Shown: positions 17,967 through 27,292, counted from the stretch's first letter. The stretch is 64,000 nt of DNA from an uncultured Barnesiella sp. (GCA_944320995.1 CALUJQ010000001.1:124001-188000), one strand, 5' to 3'. The notes: generated from the letters alone by a model not told the origin. Numbers and translations: made by a program.

Positions 17967-17996
17967 ACCGGTGTATCTTGTTGGAGATACACCGGT
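17967..17996 (+). other. Intra-operon stem-loop downstream of susD
   Basis: A perfect 12-bp inverted repeat, ACCGGTGTATCT at 17967-17978 and its complement at 17985-17996, has a 6-base loop and begins 12 bases after the susD stop. No T run follows, so it is not a standard terminator. It probably protects the 3' end of susCD mRNA or sets differential expression within the operon. Confidence 0.7.
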
Positions 17997-18025
17997 ATCT
18001 CCAATAACCGCAAAAAAGAAAAGAT

Positions 18026-19459
18026 ATGAATAAAATATTTAAATTGTTTGGTGCCGGAGCCTTGATGTTTTTCGGGGTGGCGTGTGCCTCTTGTGATAAG
18101 GAAAAAGGGGGGGACGACACTTCGAATCTACCTATGGAGCTGGTTTCCTATGATGAGTCGAGCGAGATAATCGTTAATCCCGAACGGGGTTTCTATAAAG
18201 CGACATCGTGCGAAATGGGCGTCTCGGGCGCATTGAGCGTTTCGACATTGAAGGGGTATCGTGCGAGTGGATATTCGTTGATATTCCGTTACTTCTACTT
18301 GAAAAGTTTTAGAGACAAACCTCTTACCGACGAGGCTCTTCAATTTTTCGACAACGATATGGCCGCTATGCGTGAGGCCGGGGTGAAGTGTGTATTGCGC
18401 TTTGCCTACACCAGTTTGGAAACTGAGCCCGATGCTCCGTTGTCGATTATTCAGACTCACATCGATCAGTTGAAACCCTATATTGCTAAAAATGCCGATG
18501 TTATCGCCGTATGGCAGGCTGGGTTCATTGGCTCTTGGGGTGAGTGGTATTACACGACCAACAATCTGAACAATCCGACTGCGCGCGCTGCCGTTCTCGA
18601 CAAGTTGCTCGAGGCTCTGCCCGAGAACCGGGTGGTACAAGTGCGTACCCCGCAGTATAAGCAAGAGTATTTGAACCGGACAACTGCTATCAATGCTTCC
18701 GAAGCCTATACCGCATCGAAAGTAGCCCGCATCGGTCATCACAACGACTGCTTTATGGCCAGTGAAACCGACTATGGTACTTATCAAAACATTACCGAGG
18801 ATAAGAAGTATTTGAGCCAAGAAGGCCTTTATTTACCGATGGGTGGCGAAACCTGTCCTCCCAGCGGAATATCCCCTGCCGATTGTACCAAGGCGCAAGA
18901 CGAAATGCGCACCCTTCGTTGGTCCTACCTGAACAGCGACTACTATAAAGGGGTGAACGATAGGTGGATTACACAAGGCTGTATGGACAATATCAAACGT
19001 GAAATGGGTTATCGTTTTGTCCTCACGACGGGAGAATATACGACCAACGTGACACCCGGTCACCTGCTTAAAGTGGTGTTGAAAGTGAAAAATGCAGGAT
19101 ATACGGCCCCGTTTAATCCCCGTGACGTGGAATTGGTATTGAGAAATGTAGCCGATAGTACGGTTTATGTATTGCCACTCGACGCCGATCCTCGCAAATG
19201 GAAACCCGGTGTGGGCGCTACAATCGACGTAGAGGCCGGATTACCGTCGGACATGCCGTTGGGTGATTATGATATTTATCTGAATCTGCCCGATCCTATG
19301 GAGACTTTGCGGAATAATCCCGACTTCTCGATACAACTTGCCAATAAAGAGGTATGGGAACCCAAAACGGGATACAACTATCTGTCTATGCGAATCAATG
19401 TGACGGAAGATGAAATGACCCCTTCGTATAGTGGAGAATCGGTTTTTGCCAAGAAATAG
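18026..19459 (+). CDS. DUF4874/DUF4832-type lipoprotein, putative glycan-active protein
   Basis: This 477-residue exported lipoprotein has the signal core ALMFFGVACASC with Cys23 as the likely lipid site. The N-terminal half (about 40-190) looks like DUF4874, with the hallmark NPERGFYK and a TIM-barrel-like run (LIFRYFYL, VKCVLRFAY, VWQAGFIGSWGEWYY). The C-terminal half (about 200-470) fits DUF4832, with RWSYLNSDYYKG and a beta-sandwich end. The GSWGEWYY segment supplies Glu and aromatic residues such as those in glycosidase clefts, but no activity is established. It follows susD and the stem-loop by 29 bp. A second DUF4832-type protein lies at 21397, so the locus encodes two of this type. 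Confidence 0.8.
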   Translation: MNKIFKLFGAGALMFFGVACASCDKEKGGDDTSNLPMELVSYDESSEIIVNPERGFYKATSCEMGVSGALSVSTLKGYRASGYSLIFRYFYLKSFRDKPLTDEALQFFDNDMAAMREAGVKCVLRFAYTSLETEPDAPLSIIQTHIDQLKPYIAKNADVIAVWQAGFIGSWGEWYYTTNNLNNPTARAAVLDKLLEALPENRVVQVRTPQYKQEYLNRTTAINASEAYTASKVARIGHHNDCFMASETDYGTYQNITEDKKYLSQEGLYLPMGGETCPPSGISPADCTKAQDEMRTLRWSYLNSDYYKGVNDRWITQGCMDNIKREMGYRFVLTTGEYTTNVTPGHLLKVVLKVKNAGYTAPFNPRDVELVLRNVADSTVYVLPLDADPRKWKPGVGATIDVEAGLPSDMPLGDYDIYLNLPDPMETLRNNPDFSIQLANKEVWEPKTGYNYLSMRINVTEDEMTPSYSGESVFAKK

Positions 19460-19504
19460 AGATGAAAAACCAATAAATTTTTATTAACCCAAAAAATTAC
19501 TGTG

Positions 19505-21310
19505 ATGAAAAAAACAATGAAGTATCTTATGCTCTTGCTGGTGGGTACCATGGTTGTATTTACCTCTTGCAAGAAAGATGAAGAACCCTTAGGCGGGACA
19601 TCAGAAAATTCGGCGATTTCCGAGTTGGCGGTGACTCCCAATGCCGATGTGAAATATGGCGATGAAGTGATTCTGACGGCTAAGTTTGCCGATGATAAGG
19701 GTCTTCGCCAATATATGATTTCGGTGAGCAATGCCAATGGCTCGTTCTACGAAACAACCAAGATGCTTACCGGTAAAACGTATGACCTGAATGAGAAAAT
19801 TGCTCTGCCGTTGCCTAAGAACGCGGTAGCCGGCGATTTGACCATAACGGTTACGGTAAAGAATTCGAGCAACGAATTGAGTACCGAAGAGGTGGCAATC
19901 ACAAATGTGTCGCTCCCGACCTTCGAGGCTCTCTATCTGGCTTTGGACAACAATTTGGTTTATACGATGGAAAAAGAAGGCGACCTCTTTGTTGTAGAGG
20001 ACTTCTTCCCGGCCGGTGCTACCGGTAAAATCTATGCCAATAGCGACAAGACCGGTATGTCTTGGGGATTGGAAGGCGGCGAGATTATCGCCCTCGGGAA
20101 AGATAACATCGTGATCGGTGGAGAAGAAGAGGCTTTCTTTAAGGTTTCGTTCAACCCGGTTTCCTTTGAGTTGACATTGGGTAATGCTCAAAACTGGTCG
20201 CCCATAAGCGATGCGCTTTATATCTTCGGTACGATCTCGGGACACTGGGATGACAACGATGCTCCCGATAATGGTATCTGGATCGAACGTGAGAAGACCA
20301 AGATGCAGGGTTATCAAAACGGTAACCAAAAGTATTGGACATGGACTCCGCCGTCGGATGGAACCGGTAGTGTAGAAACCGATATGTGGGGCGCTATTGT
20401 TGCCGGACAATTCTATTTCAAAGAGGGAGGCAAGGACAACTACCTTACGTTTGCCAATCACAAACTGACTCTCGGTGCCGAGGATAAGGCTGCCAGCTTC
20501 TCGATTACGTTGGGCGGTGCCTTCTCGATGAAGGTATTCCAAGAAGATGGCGTATATACCAAAGTTGAGTTGAGCGACGGTACTCGCACATTGGCCTATA
20601 CCAATGACGGTATCTACATCAATGGAGCATTGTCTCCCGATGCCATATCGTTCTGCGGTTCTCCGCTGGCCTTGGTAGAGGGCGAGTATTTCTCCTATCA
20701 GGGTATGGCCCAGCTGACCAAAGACCAGACGGTTACGGCCAGCGGTGTTGACCTGTCGATGGCATTCTGCGACCACGATGTGTTTACCGGCGCAGGTAAC
20801 TCTTCGTGGAAGATGATTGCTCCCACGGGCGAGTACCTCATTCGTATCGATGCCTTCTCGGGTTCTATTTATGTGATGAACAACGAAGGCTATCCCAATG
20901 TAATCTATATGGACGGTTGGTGCTGGAACCGCTTCATGGGTATCGAGCGGGCTGCTTGGGAAGAGACTTCTCGCCTCACGCTGTACCGTACCTCCGAAAC
21001 GGCCAATACCTACCAGGCTATCGCTACGATTTTGCCTTGGGGTGGTGACATCTCGTTCTGGGGCGAACCCTATACGGTAGAAGAGTTTGGTAAATGCTGT
21101 ATCTCTTCGAAGTATTTCGAAGGCGTGTCGGTTGCTGGCGAGAATGGTATGCTCTTGCCTGTGCCTGCTGAAGAAACCTATTATAAGATTGTCGTTGACC
21201 TAAAAGACGGGTTGACCATAGACAAAGAAAACTTGGATGGGAATTATTATACGATTATCCCGACCAATGGCAAGAAGTTTACGGTAACGTTTACTCCTAC
21301 CACACTCTAA
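19505..21310 (+). CDS. SusE/SusF-position surface lipoprotein
   Basis: This 601-residue lipoprotein has a clear lipobox (VVFTSC, about Cys20) followed by KKDEEP, typical of surface-exposed Bacteroidales lipoproteins. An Ig-like domain (about 35-130) resembles the N-terminal domain found on SusE-type proteins. Two larger beta-rich segments then include LYIFGTISGHWDD and PVPAEETYYKIVVDL. Position after SusC/SusD and lack of catalytic signatures point to glycan binding. I see some likeness to DUF5121/DUF5125-type PUL lipoproteins but cannot confirm it. GTG-ATG occurs at 19502-19507; the ATG at 19505 is taken as the start. Confidence 0.75.
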   Translation: MKKTMKYLMLLLVGTMVVFTSCKKDEEPLGGTSENSAISELAVTPNADVKYGDEVILTAKFADDKGLRQYMISVSNANGSFYETTKMLTGKTYDLNEKIALPLPKNAVAGDLTITVTVKNSSNELSTEEVAITNVSLPTFEALYLALDNNLVYTMEKEGDLFVVEDFFPAGATGKIYANSDKTGMSWGLEGGEIIALGKDNIVIGGEEEAFFKVSFNPVSFELTLGNAQNWSPISDALYIFGTISGHWDDNDAPDNGIWIEREKTKMQGYQNGNQKYWTWTPPSDGTGSVETDMWGAIVAGQFYFKEGGKDNYLTFANHKLTLGAEDKAASFSITLGGAFSMKVFQEDGVYTKVELSDGTRTLAYTNDGIYINGALSPDAISFCGSPLALVEGEYFSYQGMAQLTKDQTVTASGVDLSMAFCDHDVFTGAGNSSWKMIAPTGEYLIRIDAFSGSIYVMNNEGYPNVIYMDGWCWNRFMGIERAAWEETSRLTLYRTSETANTYQAIATILPWGGDISFWGEPYTVEEFGKCCISSKYFEGVSVAGENGMLLPVPAEETYYKIVVDLKDGLTIDKENLDGNYYTIIPTNGKKFTVTFTPTTL

Positions 21311-21338
21311 ATCACATATCATTTCTTTCTTCTATTTT

Positions 21339-21364
21339 GCGGAGCGGCGAGACCGCCGCTCCGC
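21339..21364 (+). terminator. GC-rich stem-loop downstream of the SusE-like gene
   Basis: A perfect 11-bp stem (GCGGAGCGGCG at 21339-21349, complement at 21354-21364) with loop AGAC is followed by TTTCATTTCC. The T tract is interrupted, so it may be a partial terminator that reduces read-through into the four downstream genes. Confidence 0.6.
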
Positions 21365-21396
21365 TTTCATTTCCTTAAATTAAAGTGCGAGATAAC

Positions 21397-22686
21397 ATGA
21401 AGAATACTTTACTTTTTGCTGCTTCTATAATTGTGTTGCTGCTCTCCTCGTGCAAGGAGTCGGCAGTGAAAACAGAGAATGGAGAACCCAATTTCGACGA
21501 TTTCGTAAAGGTGTCGTTGCAATCGCATATTACAGGGGTGCAACCTATGACTGGGATTGTTTTGTGGGCCGATAATGAGAAACGGAATACCGATGCGATA
21601 AGTCTCGAATATTCCTATATGCAGTATAAAGACATTGTCAAGGAAAAAGGGGTGTATGATTGGACTCCTCTCGAACAAATTCTCGATGCTGTCGCTTCTC
21701 GCAAGCATCAGGCAATCATTCGGTTCTGGTACACCTATCCGGGATTTGACAGTGCCGTGCCTCAATACATCAGGGATTTGCCCGATTATGAGGAGACTGT
21801 GGCATTGAGCGAGGGAAAACAAACCGGATTCCCCGATTGGCGCCACCCCGAATTGCAACGGTTTCACAAGGAGTTTTATCAGAAATTTGCCGAGCGGTAT
21901 GACAACGACCCGCGTTTGGCTTTCCTCCAAACGGGATTTGGCTTATGGGCCGAGTACCACATTTATGACGGCCCTTGTATCATGGGGCAGACTTTTCCCT
22001 CGAAAGAGTTTCAAGCCGAGTTTTTCAAGTTGATGAGCGAAACGTTCAAAAATACGCCGTGGAGCGTGTCGATCGATGCGGCCAGTCCCGACTATACGCC
22101 GCTCGAAGCCGATGCGTCGTTGAAAAATCTGAAATTCGGTTTGTTTGACGACTCTTTCATGCACGAGACACACGACGAGTATAATGGCAAGAATTGGAAG
22201 TTCTTCGGTGAGAATCGGTACAAAACTTCGCCGGCCGGAGGTGAATTCGGCTATTATACCAAATATGACCAAGAGCACGTTCTGGATTATCCCGATGGTA
22301 TTCATGGCCGCAATTTCGAGGGAGAGTCCAAACGTTTCCATATCACCTATATGATCGGTAACAACCAGCCTTCGTACCAAACCATGGCCCGTATCAAACA
22401 GGCCAGTATGTTGTGTGGCTACCGCTACGAGATAACCGATGTGAGAGTGAAAGAAGATTCTACTTGTGTCAAGATTAAAAATACGGGTGTGGCTCCTATC
22501 TATCGCGATGCCTATGTGGCTGTCAACGGAGTGCGTTCTGAGTCGAGCCTTATCGATTTGCAACCGGGCGAGAGCCGTTGGGTAGGCATATCGGCCGGCA
22601 GTACCGATATGGAAATTACTATTGAATGTGATCATTTGGTTGATGGCCAAAAGATTGAATTTGAGGCTGATGTAAAAGGCGAATAA
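21397..22686 (+). CDS. DUF4832-type lipoprotein, putative glycoside hydrolase-like barrel
   Basis: This 429-residue lipoprotein (lipobox LLLSSC, about Cys19) has a TIM-barrel-like N-terminal part and a C-terminal DUF4832-type beta-sandwich. The barrel part contains TGIVLWADNEK, GVYDWTPLEQILD, AIIRFWYTYPG and FLQTGFGLWAEYH. The WAEYH segment corresponds in place to GEWYY in the paralogue at 18026 and could hold an acidic catalytic residue, which is untested. GTG at 21385 is in frame, but the ATG at 21397 gives the normal lipoprotein start MKNTLLFAA. The transporter gene follows after 14 bp. Confidence 0.78.
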   Translation: MKNTLLFAASIIVLLLSSCKESAVKTENGEPNFDDFVKVSLQSHITGVQPMTGIVLWADNEKRNTDAISLEYSYMQYKDIVKEKGVYDWTPLEQILDAVASRKHQAIIRFWYTYPGFDSAVPQYIRDLPDYEETVALSEGKQTGFPDWRHPELQRFHKEFYQKFAERYDNDPRLAFLQTGFGLWAEYHIYDGPCIMGQTFPSKEFQAEFFKLMSETFKNTPWSVSIDAASPDYTPLEADASLKNLKFGLFDDSFMHETHDEYNGKNWKFFGENRYKTSPAGGEFGYYTKYDQEHVLDYPDGIHGRNFEGESKRFHITYMIGNNQPSYQTMARIKQASMLCGYRYEITDVRVKEDSTCVKIKNTGVAPIYRDAYVAVNGVRSESSLIDLQPGESRWVGISAGSTDMEITIECDHLVDGQKIEFEADVKGE

Positions 22687-22700
22687 AAATCTTTGAGACC

Positions 22701-23558
22701 ATGAAGGTTGAAAAATGGCTGGTTTATGCATGGGTGACAACCTTGTTGTGGGGTGTGTGGGGTGCGTTCAGCGAGATGCCTACCAAAGCCGGATTCCCGG
22801 CTACATTGGGGTATATCGTATGGGCCATCTCCATGGTCCCATGTGCCATAGTTGCTTTGTGGAAGATTAAATGGAAACTCGATGTTTCGGGACGGGCGAT
22901 ATTCTATGGTATGATGGTAGGCTTGTTGGGCGCTGTGGGACAGCTCTTGTTATTCCAAGCGTTGCGCATGGGCCCGGCCTACATTATATTCCCGTTTGTG
23001 TCCATGTCGCCAGTTGTTACCATCGCGCTTTCGTTGTGGCTGTTGAAAGAGCGGCCGACAAAACGGCAACGATGGGGAATAATCGTAGCTTTATTGGCCA
23101 TATTCTTTTTGTCGGTCCAACAAGGCGGTGGCAATGTGGAGGGCGGCATGTGGTTGGTGTTGGCGACCAGTGTATTTGTCATGTGGGGAGTACAAGCCTA
23201 TTTTATGAAACTCGGGAATAGAGTGGCTAAGGCCGAGAGCATATTTGTTTACATGACAATATCGGGAGTATTGCTGATACCTGCCGCTTATGTGATGACC
23301 GATTTTTCACTCCCCATGAATACGGGCCTGCCTTTGATTTCGTCGGCTTTTGTGATACAATTGTTGAATGCAGTGGGTGCGTTGACCTTGGTCTATGCTT
23401 ACCGTTATGGCAAAGCTGTTATCGTCTCCCCTTTGACCGGATTGGCTCCTTTGATAACCGTGGTGTTGTCGTTGATTATTTATGCGGTATTCCCCGGGAC
23501 TATTTTATTGATCGGTCTGATATTGGCGACTATTGCTATGGTCGCTCTTGCAGAATGA
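22701..23558 (+). CDS. EamA/DMT-superfamily inner-membrane transporter
   Basis: This 285-residue protein has about ten transmembrane helices in two EamA-like halves (about 5-145 and 150-285). Typical features are WGVWGAFSEMPTKAG in helix 1, the segment GPAYIIFPFVSMSPVVTIALS and the end-of-repeat pattern LLKERPTKRQRWGI. Within this PUL it is the only inner-membrane permease, so it is a candidate importer of the released sugar (galactosamine, GalNAc or galactose). Some DMT proteins do move sugars or nucleotide sugars. Substrate and direction are inferred from position only. Confidence 0.85.
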   Translation: MKVEKWLVYAWVTTLLWGVWGAFSEMPTKAGFPATLGYIVWAISMVPCAIVALWKIKWKLDVSGRAIFYGMMVGLLGAVGQLLLFQALRMGPAYIIFPFVSMSPVVTIALSLWLLKERPTKRQRWGIIVALLAIFFLSVQQGGGNVEGGMWLVLATSVFVMWGVQAYFMKLGNRVAKAESIFVYMTISGVLLIPAAYVMTDFSLPMNTGLPLISSAFVIQLLNAVGALTLVYAYRYGKAVIVSPLTGLAPLITVVLSLIIYAVFPGTILLIGLILATIAMVALAE

Positions 23559-23633
23559 CAATGGCCGTATCAAAAACAAGAAAAGTTCTGTGTTGCGTGT
23601 ATAGTTGTTTAATTAACTTTTAATTTTATTACG

Positions 23634-26600
23634 ATGAAAAAAATGTTGTTATTGATGGGTTGCTTGTTGGCTTTTTATGCACAGGCAGCCGTTGTCCCGG
23701 TTCCAGAGTCGGGGTCGATTTCCGATGCGATAACGGGGGCGTCGCCGGGCGATATAATAGAATTGTCGTCGGGTACCTATGTAGGGAATGTTACCATCGA
23801 CAAGTCGTTGACTTTGCAGGCTGCCGCAGGGTTGGAGACTCCGCCGGTTATCCAAGGTCGGGTTTCGGTGCAAGAAGGGGAGACGACAATTTCGGGCATT
23901 GTGTTCGACGGGAATAACGAGGTTGCCGATGCTATTCGTGTCGATAATTCGACGAATGGCAAATCGGTAGAGATAGTGGGTTGTACCATACGCAATTATA
24001 CCAATCGTTTCTTGTATCTCTCTTTGTCGGGAAAAATAGAGTCGCTTGTGGTCGATAATTGTATTTTTGAAGGGTCGGACAGTAGTACGGAAAACAAAGC
24101 TATTTATGTATCCGACGCTCCTGCTCAGACCAATTCGATTAGTGTAACCAATTCGACTTTTTTCAATTTCAATACGGGGAGCAACTACTTTTTCCGCATT
24201 AATTGCGGAGATGAACTGGTACTTACTCCTGTGGTGTTGATCGACCATTGTACATTTTATAACTGTTTCGACCGTCGTGGGGTATATCTGTTCAATGCCG
24301 GTAAATCTACGATAAAAAACTCGATTGCTGCTTTTTCGGAGCGAAAAGACGACACAAAGAGTTTCACGGCGTATGGTGATGAAAGTATTATCAAGAATGT
24401 AATCTCCTATAATGTCGATTTATATGGCAGTGCGCTGCGGGAAAATATAATATCGCAAAATCCTTTGTTTGTCGATGCTGCAAATGGGAATTTCCAACTT
24501 TATAAAGATTCGCCGGCGGTAGGTGCGGGCGACGACGGCAGCACGTTGGGAGATCCTCGTTGGGGCGTTTCGTCGGAAAATGCACCGGTGGGAGAGTTGC
24601 CGTATGAATGTTTCAAGGAACCATACAGTATGTCGCCTACGACAACCTCGGTGCGTATCCTTTGGCAGACTCTCGATTCGAATGCCTCGGGAACGGTGTA
24701 TTATGGCACGACTCCCGATTTGGGACAACAGGTTACAGCCGAGACCGGGTGGAATGTAGAGGGCGAAGGTTTTGTCCATGTAATCGAATTGACCGGGCTC
24801 GAGCCGTTTACCGAATATTATTATCAGGTGGGCGATGAGCTGCGCCGTTATGAAAAGGTTTGTATGGCCAAGACGGCTCCCGAGAAAGGAACCGATTTCC
24901 GTTTAGTCGCATTCAGCGATGTGCATGATAATGATGAAGGTATTTGGCAGCATTCGGCGCCTGTGATGTTGGAAACCAATCCCGATATGTGGTTGACTAT
25001 TGGTGATTTGGTGACCAAAGGTGATTTGCGTAATTGGAATTCATCGTTCTTTATCCCCGGTGAACCCATGCTTTCGGCCAAGACATTGACTTCCATTATC
25101 GGGAATCACGAAACCATGGATAAGTCGGACGAGAACGGCCCGACTACGTACTACGATTATTTCTCGGTTCCGTCGCACGGATTTATCGATACCGACGAGC
25201 GAATCGACCCGAGGGGCGAGGCCTATTTTGCCATGGATTATGGTGATGTGAAGATTATCGGTTGCAACTGGAACGAAGGGAAAGACGACCCGTCGTTTGC
25301 TACCGGTTCGAAACAACTTACATGGCTCGACGAGCAATTGGCCAACGCCGATAATAAATGGATATTTATATTTGCTCATGTGAATGTATATTCGACCAGT
25401 TATCACGGGCAATGGTCGGCCAGCCAAAAGGAGTATATTGCGCCGCTGCTTGAGAAACATGCGTTGGAAGGCAAACATATACTCGTGTTCGGTGCCGATG
25501 AACACAATTTTGAACATTTGTATAAAGCAGGGGTTCACTATCTGCGTCCGGGAGCTATGAACGGGAGCAATCGCGACCAATATAACATGGCCGATAAACC
25601 GTATAGCTTGATATTTAACAAAATAGCCGGATTCTCGACAATCGATGTATCGGAGAATGGCGAGAAGGTTACTTTGATCGCCCGCGATAGAGACGGAGTG
25701 GAATTTTATTCGTATGAATTTTCTCGCGGCGGATTGATGCCGAGCCTCTATATTACCGAACCGAACGAAAATACCGAAGCGGTGACCGATAGTTGTAAGA
25801 TCAAGTGGTCGTGTTTCGACCCGCAAGGAACCGCTAAAATCAATTTGTATTATTCTTCGGACAGTATAAACGGGACTCCTATTGTAACCGATTTGTCCAG
25901 CGATATACAAGTCATCGATTCGTATGTTTGGAATGTACGTTATTTGCAGCCCAAAGGCGATTATTGGATTTACGGGACTATTGACGACGGGGTGAACCCT
26001 CCGGTAAAGAATTATGCCAAGGGGAAAATTTCGATTGTAAACGATACGACTCCGCCTCCTGCTCCCACCGAATTTACGGGTGCTTTTGTCAATGGGAATA
26101 TTGTGCTTACTTGGAAAGATCCCATTTATGAAGTTCCCGTGAATGTTCTGGTAGATGATTTCGAGTCGGGAATATCGGGAGTCGAAGGTGTAGGCGAAAG
26201 TGGCGGTAGCGGCTCTTTCGAGGAGGTTGACGGCTACGAAGGAAAAGGACTCCAAATGAATTACGACATTGCCGAGGCTTGGGGCGAATATGCTGCGGTG
26301 TTTACTTTTGACCGGGCACAGAATTTCTCGAATTCTCCCTATTTGGAGTTCTGGTATAAAGGCGATGGCTCGGGGCGCACGTTGCGACTTATCGTAAAGG
26401 ACGATTACGATTTAGATGGTGTTGCCGATGATTGGTGGTACGACGAATCTTTGCCGTTGAATTCTACCGAGTGGCAAAAGGCAAAAGTCGATATCCGTAC
26501 ATTTCAACCCTTTTCGTGGCATGCCAATGCAAATCAGAAAAGCGATGCTTCGCGGGTGATTTCGTTGCATTTTGTCGTTCCCAGCGGGACTCCGTGTACC

Positions 26601-27119
26601 GGAGGTGTGCTTACACTCGATAACATAGAGATGACGGGCCTTATTAATCCGGCTCCCGATTTCGAGGCGACGACTATTGTCCGCCGCAACGACCGGTTCG
26701 CTCAAAATGTGACCGATGGGAATATCGTTTATGATGGTTCCGATGAGACATTTACCGATACGAATTTAGAAAAAGGGAACTATTATTATGCTGCTTTTGC
26801 ACATGATGATTTGGATAACTATTCGGTTTTTACCGAATCGGCTTCTTGGCACTATGCGGTGTCGGTAGGTATAGAAGAAAATGAGGCAACGGGATTCACG
26901 ATTTCTCCCAATCCGGCTCGGGATTATGTAACTGTAACTTGTCCCGGGAGTGCAGTCTGCGAGATTTCTGTGGTCAATTCAAGTGGAGAGGTTGTCATGC
27001 ATGAGAGTCTCAACCATTCGGTAGCTTGTTTGAACGTCGAGCATTTGTCCTCTGGTGTATATGTCGTCTCTGTGAAATCGGAGGGACAGGTATATAATGG
27101 GAAAATGGTAATAAAATAG
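23634..27119 (+). CDS. Multidomain exported phosphoesterase: beta-helix, FN3-like, metallophosphoesterase and T9SS tail
   Basis: This 1161-residue secreted protein has a signal peptide (to about AQAA, residue 19) and a right-handed beta-helix region (about 20-305; VDNSTNGKSVEIVGC and similar rungs, ending in a DPRWG motif). A purple-acid-phosphatase-like FN3 domain (about 325-415) and a calcineurin-like phosphoesterase (about 420-690) follow. Metal ligands D429, H431, D458, N491, H492 and H582 are seen. The usual last GHxH is GADEHN with H624, a departure from the family. Beta-sandwich domains (about 700-1000) follow, including a galactose-binding-like stretch. The C-terminal 75 residues (ISPNPARDYVTV ... 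GVYVVSV ... KMVIK) are a type A T9SS sorting domain. It is 75 bp after the transporter and closes the PUL. Confidence 0.85.
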   Translation: MKKMLLLMGCLLAFYAQAAVVPVPESGSISDAITGASPGDIIELSSGTYVGNVTIDKSLTLQAAAGLETPPVIQGRVSVQEGETTISGIVFDGNNEVADAIRVDNSTNGKSVEIVGCTIRNYTNRFLYLSLSGKIESLVVDNCIFEGSDSSTENKAIYVSDAPAQTNSISVTNSTFFNFNTGSNYFFRINCGDELVLTPVVLIDHCTFYNCFDRRGVYLFNAGKSTIKNSIAAFSERKDDTKSFTAYGDESIIKNVISYNVDLYGSALRENIISQNPLFVDAANGNFQLYKDSPAVGAGDDGSTLGDPRWGVSSENAPVGELPYECFKEPYSMSPTTTSVRILWQTLDSNASGTVYYGTTPDLGQQVTAETGWNVEGEGFVHVIELTGLEPFTEYYYQVGDELRRYEKVCMAKTAPEKGTDFRLVAFSDVHDNDEGIWQHSAPVMLETNPDMWLTIGDLVTKGDLRNWNSSFFIPGEPMLSAKTLTSIIGNHETMDKSDENGPTTYYDYFSVPSHGFIDTDERIDPRGEAYFAMDYGDVKIIGCNWNEGKDDPSFATGSKQLTWLDEQLANADNKWIFIFAHVNVYSTSYHGQWSASQKEYIAPLLEKHALEGKHILVFGADEHNFEHLYKAGVHYLRPGAMNGSNRDQYNMADKPYSLIFNKIAGFSTIDVSENGEKVTLIARDRDGVEFYSYEFSRGGLMPSLYITEPNENTEAVTDSCKIKWSCFDPQGTAKINLYYSSDSINGTPIVTDLSSDIQVIDSYVWNVRYLQPKGDYWIYGTIDDGVNPPVKNYAKGKISIVNDTTPPPAPTEFTGAFVNGNIVLTWKDPIYEVPVNVLVDDFESGISGVEGVGESGGSGSFEEVDGYEGKGLQMNYDIAEAWGEYAAVFTFDRAQNFSNSPYLEFWYKGDGSGRTLRLIVKDDYDLDGVADDWWYDESLPLNSTEWQKAKVDIRTFQPFSWHANANQKSDASRVISLHFVVPSGTPCTGGVLTLDNIEMTGLINPAPDFEATTIVRRNDRFAQNVTDGNIVYDGSDETFTDTNLEKGNYYYAAFAHDDLDNYSVFTESASWHYAVSVGIEENEATGFTISPNPARDYVTVTCPGSAVCEISVVNSSGEVVMHESLNHSVACLNVEHLSSGVYVVSVKSEGQVYNGKMVIK

Positions 27120-27141
27120 ATCGATTGGGTTAATAAAAAAA

Positions 27142-27177
27142 GCCCGGCGGAGATGTTCTGAAAAACTCCCGCCGGGC
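27142..27177 (-). terminator. Terminator downstream of the discoidin-like gene, also between convergent genes
   Basis: GCCCGGCGG (27142-27150) pairs with CCGCCGGGC (27169-27177). On the - strand it is followed by seven T, a typical terminator for the gene ending at 27293. On the + strand the T run is poor, but the stem can still end the PUL transcript. Confidence 0.8.
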
Positions 27178-27292
27178 TTCTTGGGTTTATGGGTTTATGG
27201 CCCAATGAAGAGGGCTTCTCTACGCACGGTGCAAGTATCTGAGGTGCTTGTGGTACGTGCCCCTCACGAAGAAACTTATTGATTATCGACTG

